64,000 bases of DNA from Limnohabitans sp. Rim47 (GTDB taxonomy: Bacteria > Pseudomonadota > Gammaproteobacteria > Burkholderiales > Burkholderiaceae_C): contig NZ_FBYA01000004.1 in NCBI RefSeq assembly GCF_001517545.1, positions 172,419-236,418 on the forward strand, in the 5' to 3' direction. This document shows positions 41,376 through 50,060 of the stretch, piece after piece; position 1 is the stretch's first letter, and each line of letters starts with the position of its first letter. The notes under the pieces were generated by a model. That model was not told the DNA's origin. It searched no databases and saw only the letters and a program-made list of their open reading frames with translations. The position numbers and the translations under genes were made by a program.

Positions 41376-41420
41376 CACCGACATCTTGAAATTTAATAAA
41401 ATTTTGTCAACTATTTGTGC

Positions 41421-41452
41421 CTCAAAACATCAAAATTGAGTCCTGTTTTGAG
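41421..41452. repeat. Inverted repeat in the cNMP operon leader
   Basis: CTCAAAAC and GTTTTGAG are perfect 8-bp inverted arms with a 16-nt spacer. This could be an operator for a dimeric regulator or an RNA stem in the leader. No match to the CRP consensus is seen. Confidence 0.45.
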
Positions 41453-41750
41453 CCTTCAAAGCATGTCAGATTGAGCTTTGTTTTGCGGCGAAATGGTTGC
41501 CGACGTGGCGCTCGTTTTGTGTCGGGCAGTGCCCGCAAAGTCATGCGTCCCGTGCTTCAATTAATCAATGCTATCCTCACAAGCCTGACTCGGCATGGGC
41601 ATCCCTTTGGCTGCTGTGCCAGAGGGTTGAATCGACGCGTGATTTCTTTAACAATCGCAAAAAAGTACACGGCAAAAAACTGCCTGCCAAATTGTTCGTT
41701 GACGCCATGAAAATTGATATTTTTTCTCAGCTTTTGGGCTTGGTGACGCC

Positions 41751-42251
41751 ATGAGCACCAGCAAATACGTTGCTGCTTCGTTTTCTGTCAATATTGAGCA
41801 TTTGCATGCTTTGGGTGTTCGTGACCCATATTCTGAGCAAAGTTTGCAGCTTTATCATTCTGGCAAGCTCAACGCCAATGAACGGTTGTATTTTTCACTT
41901 TGGGGTTCATCCGAGCTCAGCACCTCACTGATTCGAGCCAAAACACGTTTTGCCCGCCAAGGCGAGCCCGTCAGTTCGGCTTATTTTGTGATCAAGGGCG
42001 CCGTACTGGGTGTCAAAGGCGACGATATTTACCGTTTGGGACCGGGCAGCGTGATCGGCCTGGCCGAAGGGGTTGGCGGATTGCCCTACAACATGGACGC
42101 CATTGCGGTAGACGACGTGCAAGTGCGTGTTTTCCCTATTTATGTGATCTCCAAATTGGTGAAAAACATGCCGCCTGGGCTCAAGGGCATTCTCAAATCC
42201 ACCGTCATGCGCACCCTGCAATTGACGTCACCACCCCCATTGCTGTCATGA
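41751..42251 (+). CDS. Cyclic-nucleotide-binding-like protein, degenerate pocket
   Basis: A 166-residue protein. Residues 1-60 are unassigned and about 62-160 follow the CAP_ED beta-roll pattern (RFARQGEPVSSAYFVIKGAV, then GPGSVIGLAEGVGG). The phosphate-binding cassette departs from consensus: the FGE motif reads IGLAE and the phosphate-contacting Arg is missing (LPYNMDAIAV). It may bind no nucleotide or a different ligand. It overlaps the next gene by 4 bp (ATGA), which suggests a stoichiometric partner of the canonical sensor that follows. Confidence 0.78.
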   Translation: MSTSKYVAASFSVNIEHLHALGVRDPYSEQSLQLYHSGKLNANERLYFSLWGSSELSTSLIRAKTRFARQGEPVSSAYFVIKGAVLGVKGDDIYRLGPGSVIGLAEGVGGLPYNMDAIAVDDVQVRVFPIYVISKLVKNMPPGLKGILKSTVMRTLQLTSPPPLLS

Positions 42252-42598
42252 GCTCTTTTGACGAAATTCGGCTCGAAGAGGGCCAAATACTTTTCAAGGC
42301 GGGCGAGCCTGCCGACAAGTTGTATTTCATTCAGGCGGGCTCCATTCAGATGGCGGACAAAAATACGGGTGCCGTATTTGCCACCTTGCATGAGGGCGAC
42401 TCGTTTGGTGAGCAGGCCATGTTGCAGGGCGGTATTCGCGGCGCCACGGCGTTGGCAGGCAATGGCACGGTTCTTCTTGAAATCACGGCGGAAGGCCTGC
42501 GCGGGATGCTCAAAACGGCTTCACCGATTTTGACGGCCGTCTTTGAAGCCATGATGCTGCAGCAAAACATGCAAAACGCGCTGCGTACGAAAGCCTGA
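42248..42598 (+). CDS. Single-domain cyclic-nucleotide-binding protein
   Basis: A 116-residue stand-alone CAP_ED domain. The cassette is canonical: F53-G54-E55 (ribose contact) and R64 with A66-T67 (GGIRGATALA, cyclic phosphate contact). No DNA-binding or kinase domain follows, so it must act by protein contact. Its ATG overlaps the upstream stop and it ends 1 bp before the phosphodiesterase start. A longer frame beginning at 41900 is rejected because it lies inside the upstream gene. The likely ligand is cAMP, given the adenylate cyclase about 10 kb away. Confidence 0.85.
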   Translation: MSSFDEIRLEEGQILFKAGEPADKLYFIQAGSIQMADKNTGAVFATLHEGDSFGEQAMLQGGIRGATALAGNGTVLLEITAEGLRGMLKTASPILTAVFEAMMLQQNMQNALRTKA

Positions 42599-42599
42599 C

Positions 42600-43463
42600 A
42601 TGGACGATCGAGCTCCACCGGCGGCGATGCCGACCTTGACCGAACTCAACGCTGTGCTGGGCCATTTGCGTCAAGCTTGGCCGCAAAAATGGCCCGGTTT
42701 GCCGCTTGTGTTTGAACGTGCTTGGCAGCAGTTGGCGCTGGGTGTGCCGCGCACCGGTTCACGGGCTCACGCGCTGTTGGCGTTTGGACGTTCGGTGGCT
42801 GAACAGGTTGAGCGCGATGGCGCACAGCGGCATGCACAAGGCCAAGAACCTGCTTATCACAACCGCTTGCACATCGCCGATACCTTGGTGTGCATGACTT
42901 ACTTGCTCAAAGCCTCGGCTTATTTGAAAGTGCCAGGTGCCCGTCAAGCCCCTGTGGCGGCGCTGGCGTTGGCCATCATGGCCGGCCATGATTTTTTGCA
43001 CCCTGGGGGCACCAATTCTCAGCCAAGCGAGTTTGAGGCCCGTGCTGTGCACGATTTGCGGCCATTGATGCAAGCTGCGGGCCTGGTTGAGTCCGATCAG
43101 GAGCAGTTGTCTTATTGCATCTTGGCCACCGATCCTGTGCGGGTCAAATCGTTTCATTTGGCTGTTCGCTCGCAGGTATTTGACCTTCGCCAGCGCGATT
43201 GCCTGGCGGTGTTGGTGCAAGAGGCAGACATCTTGGCCAGCACAATGCCGCAGACTCAGCAAGGCTTGACGCAAGCGCTGTCCCGTGAATGGACTCCAAC
43301 CCAGCCCAAAGCGGCCGAGCAATTGTTGTTGCCGCAAAACCGATTGCTGTTTCTCGAGCATGCTGCTTTGTTTTCCAGTCCAGCAGCCCGTTTGTTGGGC
43401 ATGGATGAAGTCAAACTTCAGCAGGTTGCACAAATCAAAAAGCAAATGTTGCTTCAGGCCTGA
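42600..43463 (+). CDS. Class I-like 3',5'-cyclic nucleotide phosphodiesterase
   Basis: A 287-residue HD-superfamily protein with motifs of class I (eukaryotic-type) phosphodiesterases: YHNRLHIAD (H87, H91), GHDFLHPGGTN (H130, D131, H134) and a later metal Asp in QEADILAS (D210). These supply the two-metal site that hydrolyses cAMP or cGMP. About 80 helical residues precede the catalytic part. The start is 1 bp after the stop of the cNMP-binding gene, so the sensors and the enzyme form one operon. Substrate choice between cAMP and cGMP cannot be read with confidence. It converges on fliD. Confidence 0.82.
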   Translation: MDDRAPPAAMPTLTELNAVLGHLRQAWPQKWPGLPLVFERAWQQLALGVPRTGSRAHALLAFGRSVAEQVERDGAQRHAQGQEPAYHNRLHIADTLVCMTYLLKASAYLKVPGARQAPVAALALAIMAGHDFLHPGGTNSQPSEFEARAVHDLRPLMQAAGLVESDQEQLSYCILATDPVRVKSFHLAVRSQVFDLRQRDCLAVLVQEADILASTMPQTQQGLTQALSREWTPTQPKAAEQLLLPQNRLLFLEHAALFSSPAARLLGMDEVKLQQVAQIKKQMLLQA

Positions 43464-43496
43464 CAGGCCTACAAGCGGTGCACTGATGGCGCTGGC

Positions 43497-44918
43497 TCAA
43501 TTGTTGTAGGCGGCCATCATGCCTTTGAAGGTGCTCGTCAGACCTTCGCGCGTGCTGTTGCTGTTGCCCACAATGCTCTCCATGACGCTGAACTGGCTCA
43601 TGTAGCGGTTGAGCATTTTCTCCATGCGGGCCTCCAGCGTGACCAATTCTTCTTTGTACTGGGCGATCTTGGTGGTCGCGTTAGCGCTTTGCGTTGCGAT
43701 GTTGCCGTTAGACAGCAGCATCTTTTCGATTTTATTGATGGCATCGCCCGCCAAGCCTGCGGGTGCTGGGCTGTAAATGCTTTGGTTGTTGGTACCCGCG
43801 CTGAACAGGGTGGAGACTTCGCCAAAGTTGTTTTGCAAGGCCGTGTCGAGTTTGCCTTCGTCCAGGTTGAGTTTGCCGTAGCGGTCAAGGCTCAGTCCGA
43901 CATCGCGGGCGGCTTTGATGTGGGTGCCCGGTGTGCTGGAGTTGTTGGTGACCATGGCGCGCACTTGGCTGCGTACCGATTCAAGCAGGCTCTCGCCTGC
44001 CAAAACACCACCGAAATCTTTAACTTCGCTGCTGCGATCGCCCAAAACTTTCAGACTCTCTTCAAAATCGTTGTAGGCCGTGACCAGGCCTTTGATGTTG
44101 TCTTTGATGCCTGCTGTGTCGCGATTCAGATCAAGTCGGGCCGCCCCTGTGGTGTTGGCATAGAGGTCCAGCGTGACGCCGTCGATCACATCGGTCACGG
44201 TGTTGTTGCTGCGCGAGACCGTCAGGCCGTTGACTTTGAAGCTGGCATTGGTGGCCGATTGCAGGTCGACCCCAAACTCGACGCCCGACACGGCCGTACC
44301 GGTGCCGTCGTCGCTCGTCAGGCTGAAAGCCTGATCCGCGCCGGTTTCGCCCGTGACGACCACCTGGTAACCGTTTCCGGTGTTGATGAGCTGGGCGGTC
44401 ACGCCCAGTTTGGCGCCATTGATGGCGCTGACCATGCCTGCGGGTGTGGGGTTGGTGACATTGATGGCCCCTTTGCTCACCCCGCCCACGCTCAGGTTCA
44501 GGCTAAAGGCCGTGCCGGTGGTGGCGGGGCTGACCACATTAAGTTGTTCGGCGCGGTCGACAAATATGCTGCTGGGGGTGCGCTGGGCCAGGGCAGTGTG
44601 CAAGACTTCGATGCTGTAGCTGCCGGCTTCGGCAGTGCTGCTGGCGGTGACGCCAAAAGCGGCAGGTTGGGTATTGCTGGGCTTGATGGAGCTGAAGTCG
44701 CTCGCATCGTTGAGCTTGCCAAAAGCAGTTTTGAGTTCGGATAAAGCGTATTTGATCGCGCTGTAGCCGGTGATCTTGGCCTCGGACTGGGCAATCTTGG
44801 CGTCGATCCGCTCTTTTTTGGGTGTTTTCTCGGCGTCCACCAAGCTTTGGGCCAAGCCTTTGATGTCGATGCCGGAGCCGGCTCCGAGGGTGTTGACAAT
44901 GTTGCTGGTGGTGGCCAT
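43497..44918 (-). CDS. fliD: Filament cap protein FliD (HAP2)
   Basis: A 473-residue capping protein. The N-terminal GAGSGIDIKGLAQSLVDAEKTPK and KITGYSAIKYALSELKTAF segments, and the C-terminal helical region (ITKIEKMLL-like, LVTLEARMEKMLNRYMSQFSVMESIV), are characteristic. It promotes flagellin folding at the filament tip. It lies 88 bp after flgL and has a sigma-28-type promoter in that gap. Neither fliS nor fliT follows, although they usually do. Confidence 0.95.
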   Translation of the reverse strand: MATTSNIVNTLGAGSGIDIKGLAQSLVDAEKTPKKERIDAKIAQSEAKITGYSAIKYALSELKTAFGKLNDASDFSSIKPSNTQPAAFGVTASSTAEAGSYSIEVLHTALAQRTPSSIFVDRAEQLNVVSPATTGTAFSLNLSVGGVSKGAINVTNPTPAGMVSAINGAKLGVTAQLINTGNGYQVVVTGETGADQAFSLTSDDGTGTAVSGVEFGVDLQSATNASFKVNGLTVSRSNNTVTDVIDGVTLDLYANTTGAARLDLNRDTAGIKDNIKGLVTAYNDFEESLKVLGDRSSEVKDFGGVLAGESLLESVRSQVRAMVTNNSSTPGTHIKAARDVGLSLDRYGKLNLDEGKLDTALQNNFGEVSTLFSAGTNNQSIYSPAPAGLAGDAINKIEKMLLSNGNIATQSANATTKIAQYKEELVTLEARMEKMLNRYMSQFSVMESIVGNSNSTREGLTSTFKGMMAAYNN

Positions 44919-44964
44919 GGGTTGGGTTCGCTGTGGTGGGTGCGGTAAAGAAGCTCAATTTAGA

Positions 44965-44991
44965 GAATCGGCACCGCTTCCCATAAATGAA
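44965..44991 (-). promoter_or_regulatory. Sigma-28 promoter of fliD
   Basis: The minus strand has TTCA, 15 bp, then GCCGATTC, the same -10 octamer seen at flgM. The -35 half is weaker. It lies 47 bp upstream of the fliD start. Confidence 0.6.
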
Positions 44992-45006
44992 GTGTGGGTG
45001 TGGCCT

Positions 45007-45933
45007 TCAGCCCCGGATGTAGTCAAACAGGGACAGGCCGGAGATTTTGGCAAAGCTGCCCATGGCCGCTTGCATGGCCATCATCTCTTTGTTCATGCGG
45101 GTCACGGCTTCGGCGTAGTCGAGGTCTTCGATTTCGGACAGGGTTGACTTGAAGCGCAGCGCCGTTTCGCTCAGCACATCCAGCTGCGATTGCACGACGA
45201 TTTGGTCCGAGCCGTTTTGCGCTTGCGACAAAGTCAGGCTGTCGTGCATTTGGGTGAGGTCGGCAATGCCCTGCTGGATCTTGTTGGTCTGGCTGCCGTT
45301 GATGCCGTCGATCATCTGATCCAGTGCATTAAAAAACCCCACGCTGGTGGTGCTTTGGTCGGGGTTTTCACGCACCACGCGGCTGAACACGTCGGTGCCC
45401 GCGCGGGTGAATTGCACCGTGCGTTCCACACCGGCCGGGATGCGGGTTTGGGTCTGGTCGCCTTGGTAGACCACTTCACCGTTGACCCCTTCGGCAAAGG
45501 CCGGTGTGTTCACCCGTGTGCCCGAAAACAAATAGTTGCCGCTGTCGTCGCGGGTGTTGCCCAAGCTCAGCAGTTGGTCTCGCAGGGCTTTCATTTCCAC
45601 GCCGACGGCTTTGCGATCGTCCGGTGCCAGCGTGTCGTTGGCGGCTTGCAAGCCCAGCTCTTTCATGCGGATCAAGATGTCGTTCGAGGCCGACAGCGCT
45701 GTTTCTTCGGCGGTGTAGCGGCGCATGGCCACATCGAGCGTGCGCATGTGGCTGTCTTGCCGTTGCACTTCGCCCTTCAGGCGCTGAATGGCCGCCGCTT
45801 GGTCGGGCGCATCGCTGGGCGACAAAATTTGTTTGGACTCGGCCATTTGGGCCTGGGTGGTGGCCAGCTTGTTCTGGATCGTGCTCATGCGCTCGGTCGC
45901 ACGGTCAAATAAAAAAGAGGTGGATATTTTCAT
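45007..45933 (-). CDS. flgL: Hook-filament junction protein FlgL (HAP3)
   Basis: A 308-residue protein with flagellin-like ends. The N-terminus MKISTSFLFDRATERMSTIQNKLATTQ, SGNYLFSGTRVNTPAF in the middle, and a C-terminal EDLDYAEAVTRMNKEMMAMQAA and FDYIRG end are typical. It connects FlgK to the first flagellin ring. It follows flgK by 11 bp as the last gene of the flgB-L operon. Confidence 0.95.
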   Translation of the reverse strand: MKISTSFLFDRATERMSTIQNKLATTQAQMAESKQILSPSDAPDQAAAIQRLKGEVQRQDSHMRTLDVAMRRYTAEETALSASNDILIRMKELGLQAANDTLAPDDRKAVGVEMKALRDQLLSLGNTRDDSGNYLFSGTRVNTPAFAEGVNGEVVYQGDQTQTRIPAGVERTVQFTRAGTDVFSRVVRENPDQSTTSVGFFNALDQMIDGINGSQTNKIQQGIADLTQMHDSLTLSQAQNGSDQIVVQSQLDVLSETALRFKSTLSEIEDLDYAEAVTRMNKEMMAMQAAMGSFAKISGLSLFDYIRG

Positions 45934-45944
45934 GGGACCTCCGG

Positions 45945-48428
45945 TCAGCGAACTTGCAAGATGGAGTCAAACAAAGCCATGGCCACTTGCATGACCTTGG
46001 CGTTGGCCTGGTAGGCCTGTTGAAAACGCACCAAGGCCGAGGCTTCTTCGTCCAGACTCACGCCCGAAATGCCATCACGCGCTTCCTGGGCTTGTTGATA
46101 AACCACGCTCAGGGCTTGCTCGGCAATGGCCGACTGCCGGGCCACGCTGCCAACCTGGTTGACGCGTTCAATATAGGCCTCGGTCATGGTCAGGCCGCCG
46201 GGCATGATGGCGTCTTCTTCCAGCGCCACCATGCGCAGCATGGCTTCGTTGTTGCCAATGCCGTCCTTGTTGCCGTCGATGGTGAAGACGTCGCCAGCTT
46301 TGGGGGCGGTCGAAAATTCGAGCCTCAAGCCGCGGTAGGTCAGGTTCGGTGTGGTGACGTTGGGGTCCACCTGCAAGCTGCGCTCGGCCACGATGCTGCC
46401 GGATTGGGTGTCCAGAATCTTGTAAGTGGTGGCGGTCGTGAAGGAAACTTGCAAGGAAGATGCCCGCAAAGTTTGCTTCATGCTGCCTTCTTGGCCGGCA
46501 AACTGCGCAAGCACTGTGGCGCTGCTGTCTGCGCCGCTGCGGTCGGTTACAAACACCAGCAAGTCGTCGGTGGTGCCGCCCTTGACCGAGATGCGCGTGT
46601 CAAAGCCCAGACGGCTGAGGTCGGCCGGGGTGCCATTGCTGCCCATGCCCAGACGGATATCGTCGGTGGTGTTGGTGCTTGCGCGTGAGAGCACCAGTTT
46701 GCCCTCGGACGCGCTGGCCGTGATCCCGGTGTTAGCCGATTCGGTGTTCAGCCAATTGACCACAGAGCTCAGTGTCAGGGGGCCCGCCAAGGCGGTCAGT
46801 GCTTGACCGTTGAGCGTGAGGGTTCCGGCCGCAATGCCACCCGCAGACGGTACAAAGGGGTTGCCGGTCAACACGGCGGCCGTTTTTTGCGGCGACAACA
46901 ATTCCCGCGTGGCCGGGTTGAACTGTTGCAGCAGACCGACATCGGCCTTGGCTCCCATGAAGATGTCCATCTCCAGGTAGCTCGCATCGCCTGTCGCGTT
47001 GAGCTCGGTGGTGCTGTAAGTGGCACCGGCTTCCATGCCGTTGCCGGTTTTGATCAGCAAAGCTTGTTCGCTGGCTGTGAGGGCTGTACCCAACAGGTGG
47101 CGACCGTCCCGTGTCAGCACTTGAAACGACTGGTTGGCGCTTGGGTTTTTCAGTGTCAACGACAACTCTTGGGTGCCCACGGGCACCAGGCCCAGGCTGG
47201 CGAAGGGTTGGCTGGCACTGGTGCTGACCGTGACTTGGCCAATTTGTGGCACTTGGGCCAGCGCCAGTTCGCCCAACAAGGCCGTGGGGCCTTCGAAGTT
47301 GGTCGCGTTGTAGACCACGCGCGCTTGTGCAGAGCCGCTGTTCAGTGGGTTGTCGATGACCCGAAACTGGCCTGCTGCGGCCACCCGGTTGGCGTCTTTG
47401 ACAATCAATTGCATGCCGGCAGCCTGCAAGGGCTTATCGGCACTGAAGGCAAACAGATCGCCCCCCAAAAGGCCTTCGGCATCCACGCCTTCGCGGTGAA
47501 TGGCGTTGATTTCACGGGTCATCACCTCGGCCAGGTCGTTCAGCGAGTTGAAGGCCGGGGTCAGGACCTGTTCGCGGAAATTCATCACGCCGCCGATCTT
47601 GCCACTGCTGATGCCTGGCATGGTTTCGGGCGTGCCATAAGCGTCAATCACAAACGTGAGTTTGTTGCTGTCGATGGCCGAGGGCTGAACGCTGATGGCC
47701 CGCGTGTTGGCCTTGTCCACCAAAATGCCTTGGTCCAAGGTGTCGCCTACGCTGACCATGACTGCGCCGTTGGGCTCGAATTTGGTTTTGACCGCGATCA
47801 GACCCGACAGTTCACGCAACAAACGGTCGCGTTGGTCCAGCAGCTCGGATGGTTGGTTGTCAACGCTGCTGTGCTTGACCATTTGCTTGTTCAGCAAACC
47901 CAGTTGTTGGGTCAAGGAGTTGATTTGGCCCACGTCGGTGTCCACCGATTGGCGGGTTTCGTTGTCGAGCAATTCAAACTGGCCGGCCAGTTGTTGAAAG
48001 CGCGCAGCCAAGCCTTCGGCATCGCGTAAAAATGAGCTGCGCGAAACGACCGAAGCCGGGTCGCTGGCCAAGTCTCTGGACGATTCAAAGAACCGATTCA
48101 TGGCCGTGGTCAGGCCAATGCTTTCGTCGCCCATCACGTCGATCAGGCGGTTGACGTAGGACAGCAGAGGCTTTTGACTTTCGAGATCACTGTTGCTGTT
48201 GCGCAAGTTGGATTCGACAAAAGCATCGTACTGGCGTTGAACGGTATCAAAGCGGGCACCGGTGCCCAAATAGCTGTTGCCCAACAAACGAGGTTGGTTG
48301 GAGCTCAGTGAAACATCTTGCCGGGTGTAACCGTCGGTGCTGACGTTGGCAATGTTGTTGGACACAGTCGCCAGCGCACGCTGGTAGGCGGTGACACCCG
48401 AGCTGCCAATGCTGAGCAAATCACTCAT
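45945..48428 (-). CDS. flgK: Hook-filament junction protein FlgK (HAP1), large
   Basis: An 827-residue protein. The N-terminus (SIGSSGVTAYQRALATVSNNIANVSTDGYTRQ) and C-terminus (GVSLDEEASALVRFQQAYQANAKVMQVA) are classical FlgK. The centre is enlarged: E. coli FlgK has 547 residues, so about 280 extra residues of beta-rich, Thr/Ala-rich sequence form additional surface domains. Its ATG overlaps the flgJ stop by 4 bp. Confidence 0.95.
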   Translation of the reverse strand: MSDLLSIGSSGVTAYQRALATVSNNIANVSTDGYTRQDVSLSSNQPRLLGNSYLGTGARFDTVQRQYDAFVESNLRNSNSDLESQKPLLSYVNRLIDVMGDESIGLTTAMNRFFESSRDLASDPASVVSRSSFLRDAEGLAARFQQLAGQFELLDNETRQSVDTDVGQINSLTQQLGLLNKQMVKHSSVDNQPSELLDQRDRLLRELSGLIAVKTKFEPNGAVMVSVGDTLDQGILVDKANTRAISVQPSAIDSNKLTFVIDAYGTPETMPGISSGKIGGVMNFREQVLTPAFNSLNDLAEVMTREINAIHREGVDAEGLLGGDLFAFSADKPLQAAGMQLIVKDANRVAAAGQFRVIDNPLNSGSAQARVVYNATNFEGPTALLGELALAQVPQIGQVTVSTSASQPFASLGLVPVGTQELSLTLKNPSANQSFQVLTRDGRHLLGTALTASEQALLIKTGNGMEAGATYSTTELNATGDASYLEMDIFMGAKADVGLLQQFNPATRELLSPQKTAAVLTGNPFVPSAGGIAAGTLTLNGQALTALAGPLTLSSVVNWLNTESANTGITASASEGKLVLSRASTNTTDDIRLGMGSNGTPADLSRLGFDTRISVKGGTTDDLLVFVTDRSGADSSATVLAQFAGQEGSMKQTLRASSLQVSFTTATTYKILDTQSGSIVAERSLQVDPNVTTPNLTYRGLRLEFSTAPKAGDVFTIDGNKDGIGNNEAMLRMVALEEDAIMPGGLTMTEAYIERVNQVGSVARQSAIAEQALSVVYQQAQEARDGISGVSLDEEASALVRFQQAYQANAKVMQVAMALFDSILQVR

Positions 48429-48898
48429 GGTTTAGCCCCCGTAGCGTTGTCCAGCTTGTAGCCGTTGAAGCGCTCGAGTTGGTAGGCTTTGATGACCTCG
48501 GGCTTGAGAGGCATGGCTTCGCGTGTCGGGTTCAGTGGCATCGCTTTGCTTTCTACGGCACGCAGTTGCAAGGCATCTTGCGTGCTCAGGCCTTGGGCCA
48601 GCTTCATCTGGCGTTCCATCATGTCGGCCACGCCCATGCCGCCTCGCTTGACCATTTCCAAAGAGAGCTCTTTGTCCATCAAATCTTGGTACTGGTCCAT
48701 GTTGCCGCCTTCAACCAGGTCGCTTTTTTCGATCGACTCGCGCATGGTTTTCATCATTTGCTGGATGAAGTAAGCCTCAAACTGTTCTGAGGTTTTGCGG
48801 ATGGCTTTGGACGGGTCCTGCGCCGCCTCACCCTTCAGCCGCGTGAGGGCGTTGAAGTCCAGATAGGTGCTGGAGGTGTCGGTGGACAGGTCGCTCAT
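48425..48898 (-). CDS. flgJ: Rod-binding protein FlgJ without muramidase domain
   Basis: A 157-residue protein corresponding only to the rod-capping half of FlgJ (SEQFEAYFIQQMMKTMRES, LMDKELSLEMVKRGGMGVADMM). The C-terminal glucosaminidase domain of enterobacterial FlgJ (313 residues) is missing and no separate lytic enzyme gene is next to it, so peptidoglycan opening must rely on another protein. It is 13 bp after flgI and overlaps flgK. Confidence 0.92.
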   Translation of the reverse strand: MSDLSTDTSSTYLDFNALTRLKGEAAQDPSKAIRKTSEQFEAYFIQQMMKTMRESIEKSDLVEGGNMDQYQDLMDKELSLEMVKRGGMGVADMMERQMKLAQGLSTQDALQLRAVESKAMPLNPTREAMPLKPEVIKAYQLERFNGYKLDNATGAKP

Positions 48899-48911
48899 GG
48901 CTTTTTTCCGT

Positions 48912-50036
48912 TTAGATCACGATCAACTCGGCACGCAAGCTGCCCGAGCTTTTGAGTGCTTCCAAAATCGCAATCAATGCCGAGGGCGTGGCCCCCACTT
49001 GGTTGACCGCATCCACCACTTGGCGCAGGTCTACACCGGGCTGGAACAGGAACATCGGGTTTTTGGGTTCAGACACTGCAATGTCGGCGTTTTGCACCGC
49101 GGCGGTCTGACCTCGAGACAAGGCGTTGGGCTGCGAGACTTCGTTGGTGGCCGTGATGGCGACCGAGATCGTGCCGTGGGCGACGGCCGCAGCCGTCACC
49201 CGCACGTTGCGGCTGATGACCACGGTGCCGGTGCGGGAGTTGACGACCACGCGAGCCGGTGGCTCGCCGGGCACCACATCCAGGTTTTCGACCATGCTCA
49301 AAAAGGCCACGCGTTGCGACATGTCGCTGGGGGCTTTGATGGCAAACGACATGCCGTCCAAGGCTTGCGCTGTGCCTTGTCCAAAATTCTTGTTGATGGA
49401 GTTGACGATGGCGGTGGTGGTTGTGAAGTCCGACTCACGCACATTCATGACCACATGGTCCGATTTTTCAAAGGGGGTCTCAACAGTGCGCTCCACCGTT
49501 GCACCACCGGGAATGCGCGCCGATGTAGGGACACCGATGCTCACTTTGGAGCCGGCAGCACTGGTCTCCACGCCTGTGGCTGTGAGTGCACCCTGTGCCA
49601 AGCTGTAAATCTCGCCATCGACACCGCGCAAGCTCGTGAGCAACAAACTGCCGCCGCGCAAGCTCGTGGCTTTGCCAATGGCCGAAACGTTGATGTCGAT
49701 TTTTTGACCGGGTTTGGCAAAGCCAGGCAGCTCGGCGGTCACCATCACGGCGGCGACGTTTTTGATGTCGATCTTGCCGCTGGTGGCGCTTTGTTCAAAG
49801 TCTGACAGCGGGCCATCAATGCCCACACCCAAACGGGCCAGCATGGCTTTCATGCTTTGCGCGGTGAAGGACACATCGGCACCGTCGCCCGTGCCTTGCA
49901 AGCCCACCACCAAGCCGTAGCCAATCAGCTGGTTGCTGCGGCCAGCGGCCACCGATGCCAGGTCTTTGACGCGGTCAGCCCAAGCCGAGCCCGACAAGCC
50001 GAGCAAGACGATGAGAGTGAAAAGGGCGGATTTCAT
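48912..50036 (-). CDS. flgI: Flagellar P-ring protein FlgI
   Basis: A 374-residue periplasmic protein. A Sec signal peptide (MKSALFTLIVLLGLSGSAWA, cleavage before DRVKD) is followed by RSNQLIGYGLVVGLQGTGD, AAVMVTAELPGFAKPG and the C-terminal GATPSALIAILEALKSSGSL. It forms the peptidoglycan ring of the rod bushing. Length is standard. Confidence 0.97.
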   Translation of the reverse strand: MKSALFTLIVLLGLSGSAWADRVKDLASVAAGRSNQLIGYGLVVGLQGTGDGADVSFTAQSMKAMLARLGVGIDGPLSDFEQSATSGKIDIKNVAAVMVTAELPGFAKPGQKIDINVSAIGKATSLRGGSLLLTSLRGVDGEIYSLAQGALTATGVETSAAGSKVSIGVPTSARIPGGATVERTVETPFEKSDHVVMNVRESDFTTTTAIVNSINKNFGQGTAQALDGMSFAIKAPSDMSQRVAFLSMVENLDVVPGEPPARVVVNSRTGTVVISRNVRVTAAAVAHGTISVAITATNEVSQPNALSRGQTAAVQNADIAVSEPKNPMFLFQPGVDLRQVVDAVNQVGATPSALIAILEALKSSGSLRAELIVI

Positions 50037-50060
50037 GGAGGTGTCCAGCAGAGCGGTGCG

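Larger units (their letters stand above)
41258..41750. other. Long divergent intergenic region before the cyclic-nucleotide operon
   Basis: The 493-bp gap is AT-rich on its left and separates a chemoreceptor from the cNMP-binding genes. It contains a sigma-70 candidate (41346-41375), inverted repeats (CTCAAAAC/GTTTTGAG at 41421-41452 and CAAAGC/GCTTTG around 41457-41480), and no credible gene. An open frame at 41497-41754 lacks a ribosome site and normal composition. A long untranslated leader is possible. Confidence 0.6.

Noticed and set aside
41497..41754. 85-residue plus-strand frame before the cNMP operon
   Set aside because: No ribosome site, atypical composition, and it runs into the start of the real gene; more likely leader sequence.
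41900..42598. 232-residue version of the canonical cNMP-binding protein
   Set aside because: The extra N-terminal part lies out of frame inside the upstream gene; the ATG at 42248 with an ATGA overlap gives a normal CAP_ED domain.
43456..43470. Terminator between the phosphodiesterase gene and fliD
   Set aside because: AGGCCT-GAC-AGGCCT can pair but is short, overlaps the stop codon and lacks a T-tract.
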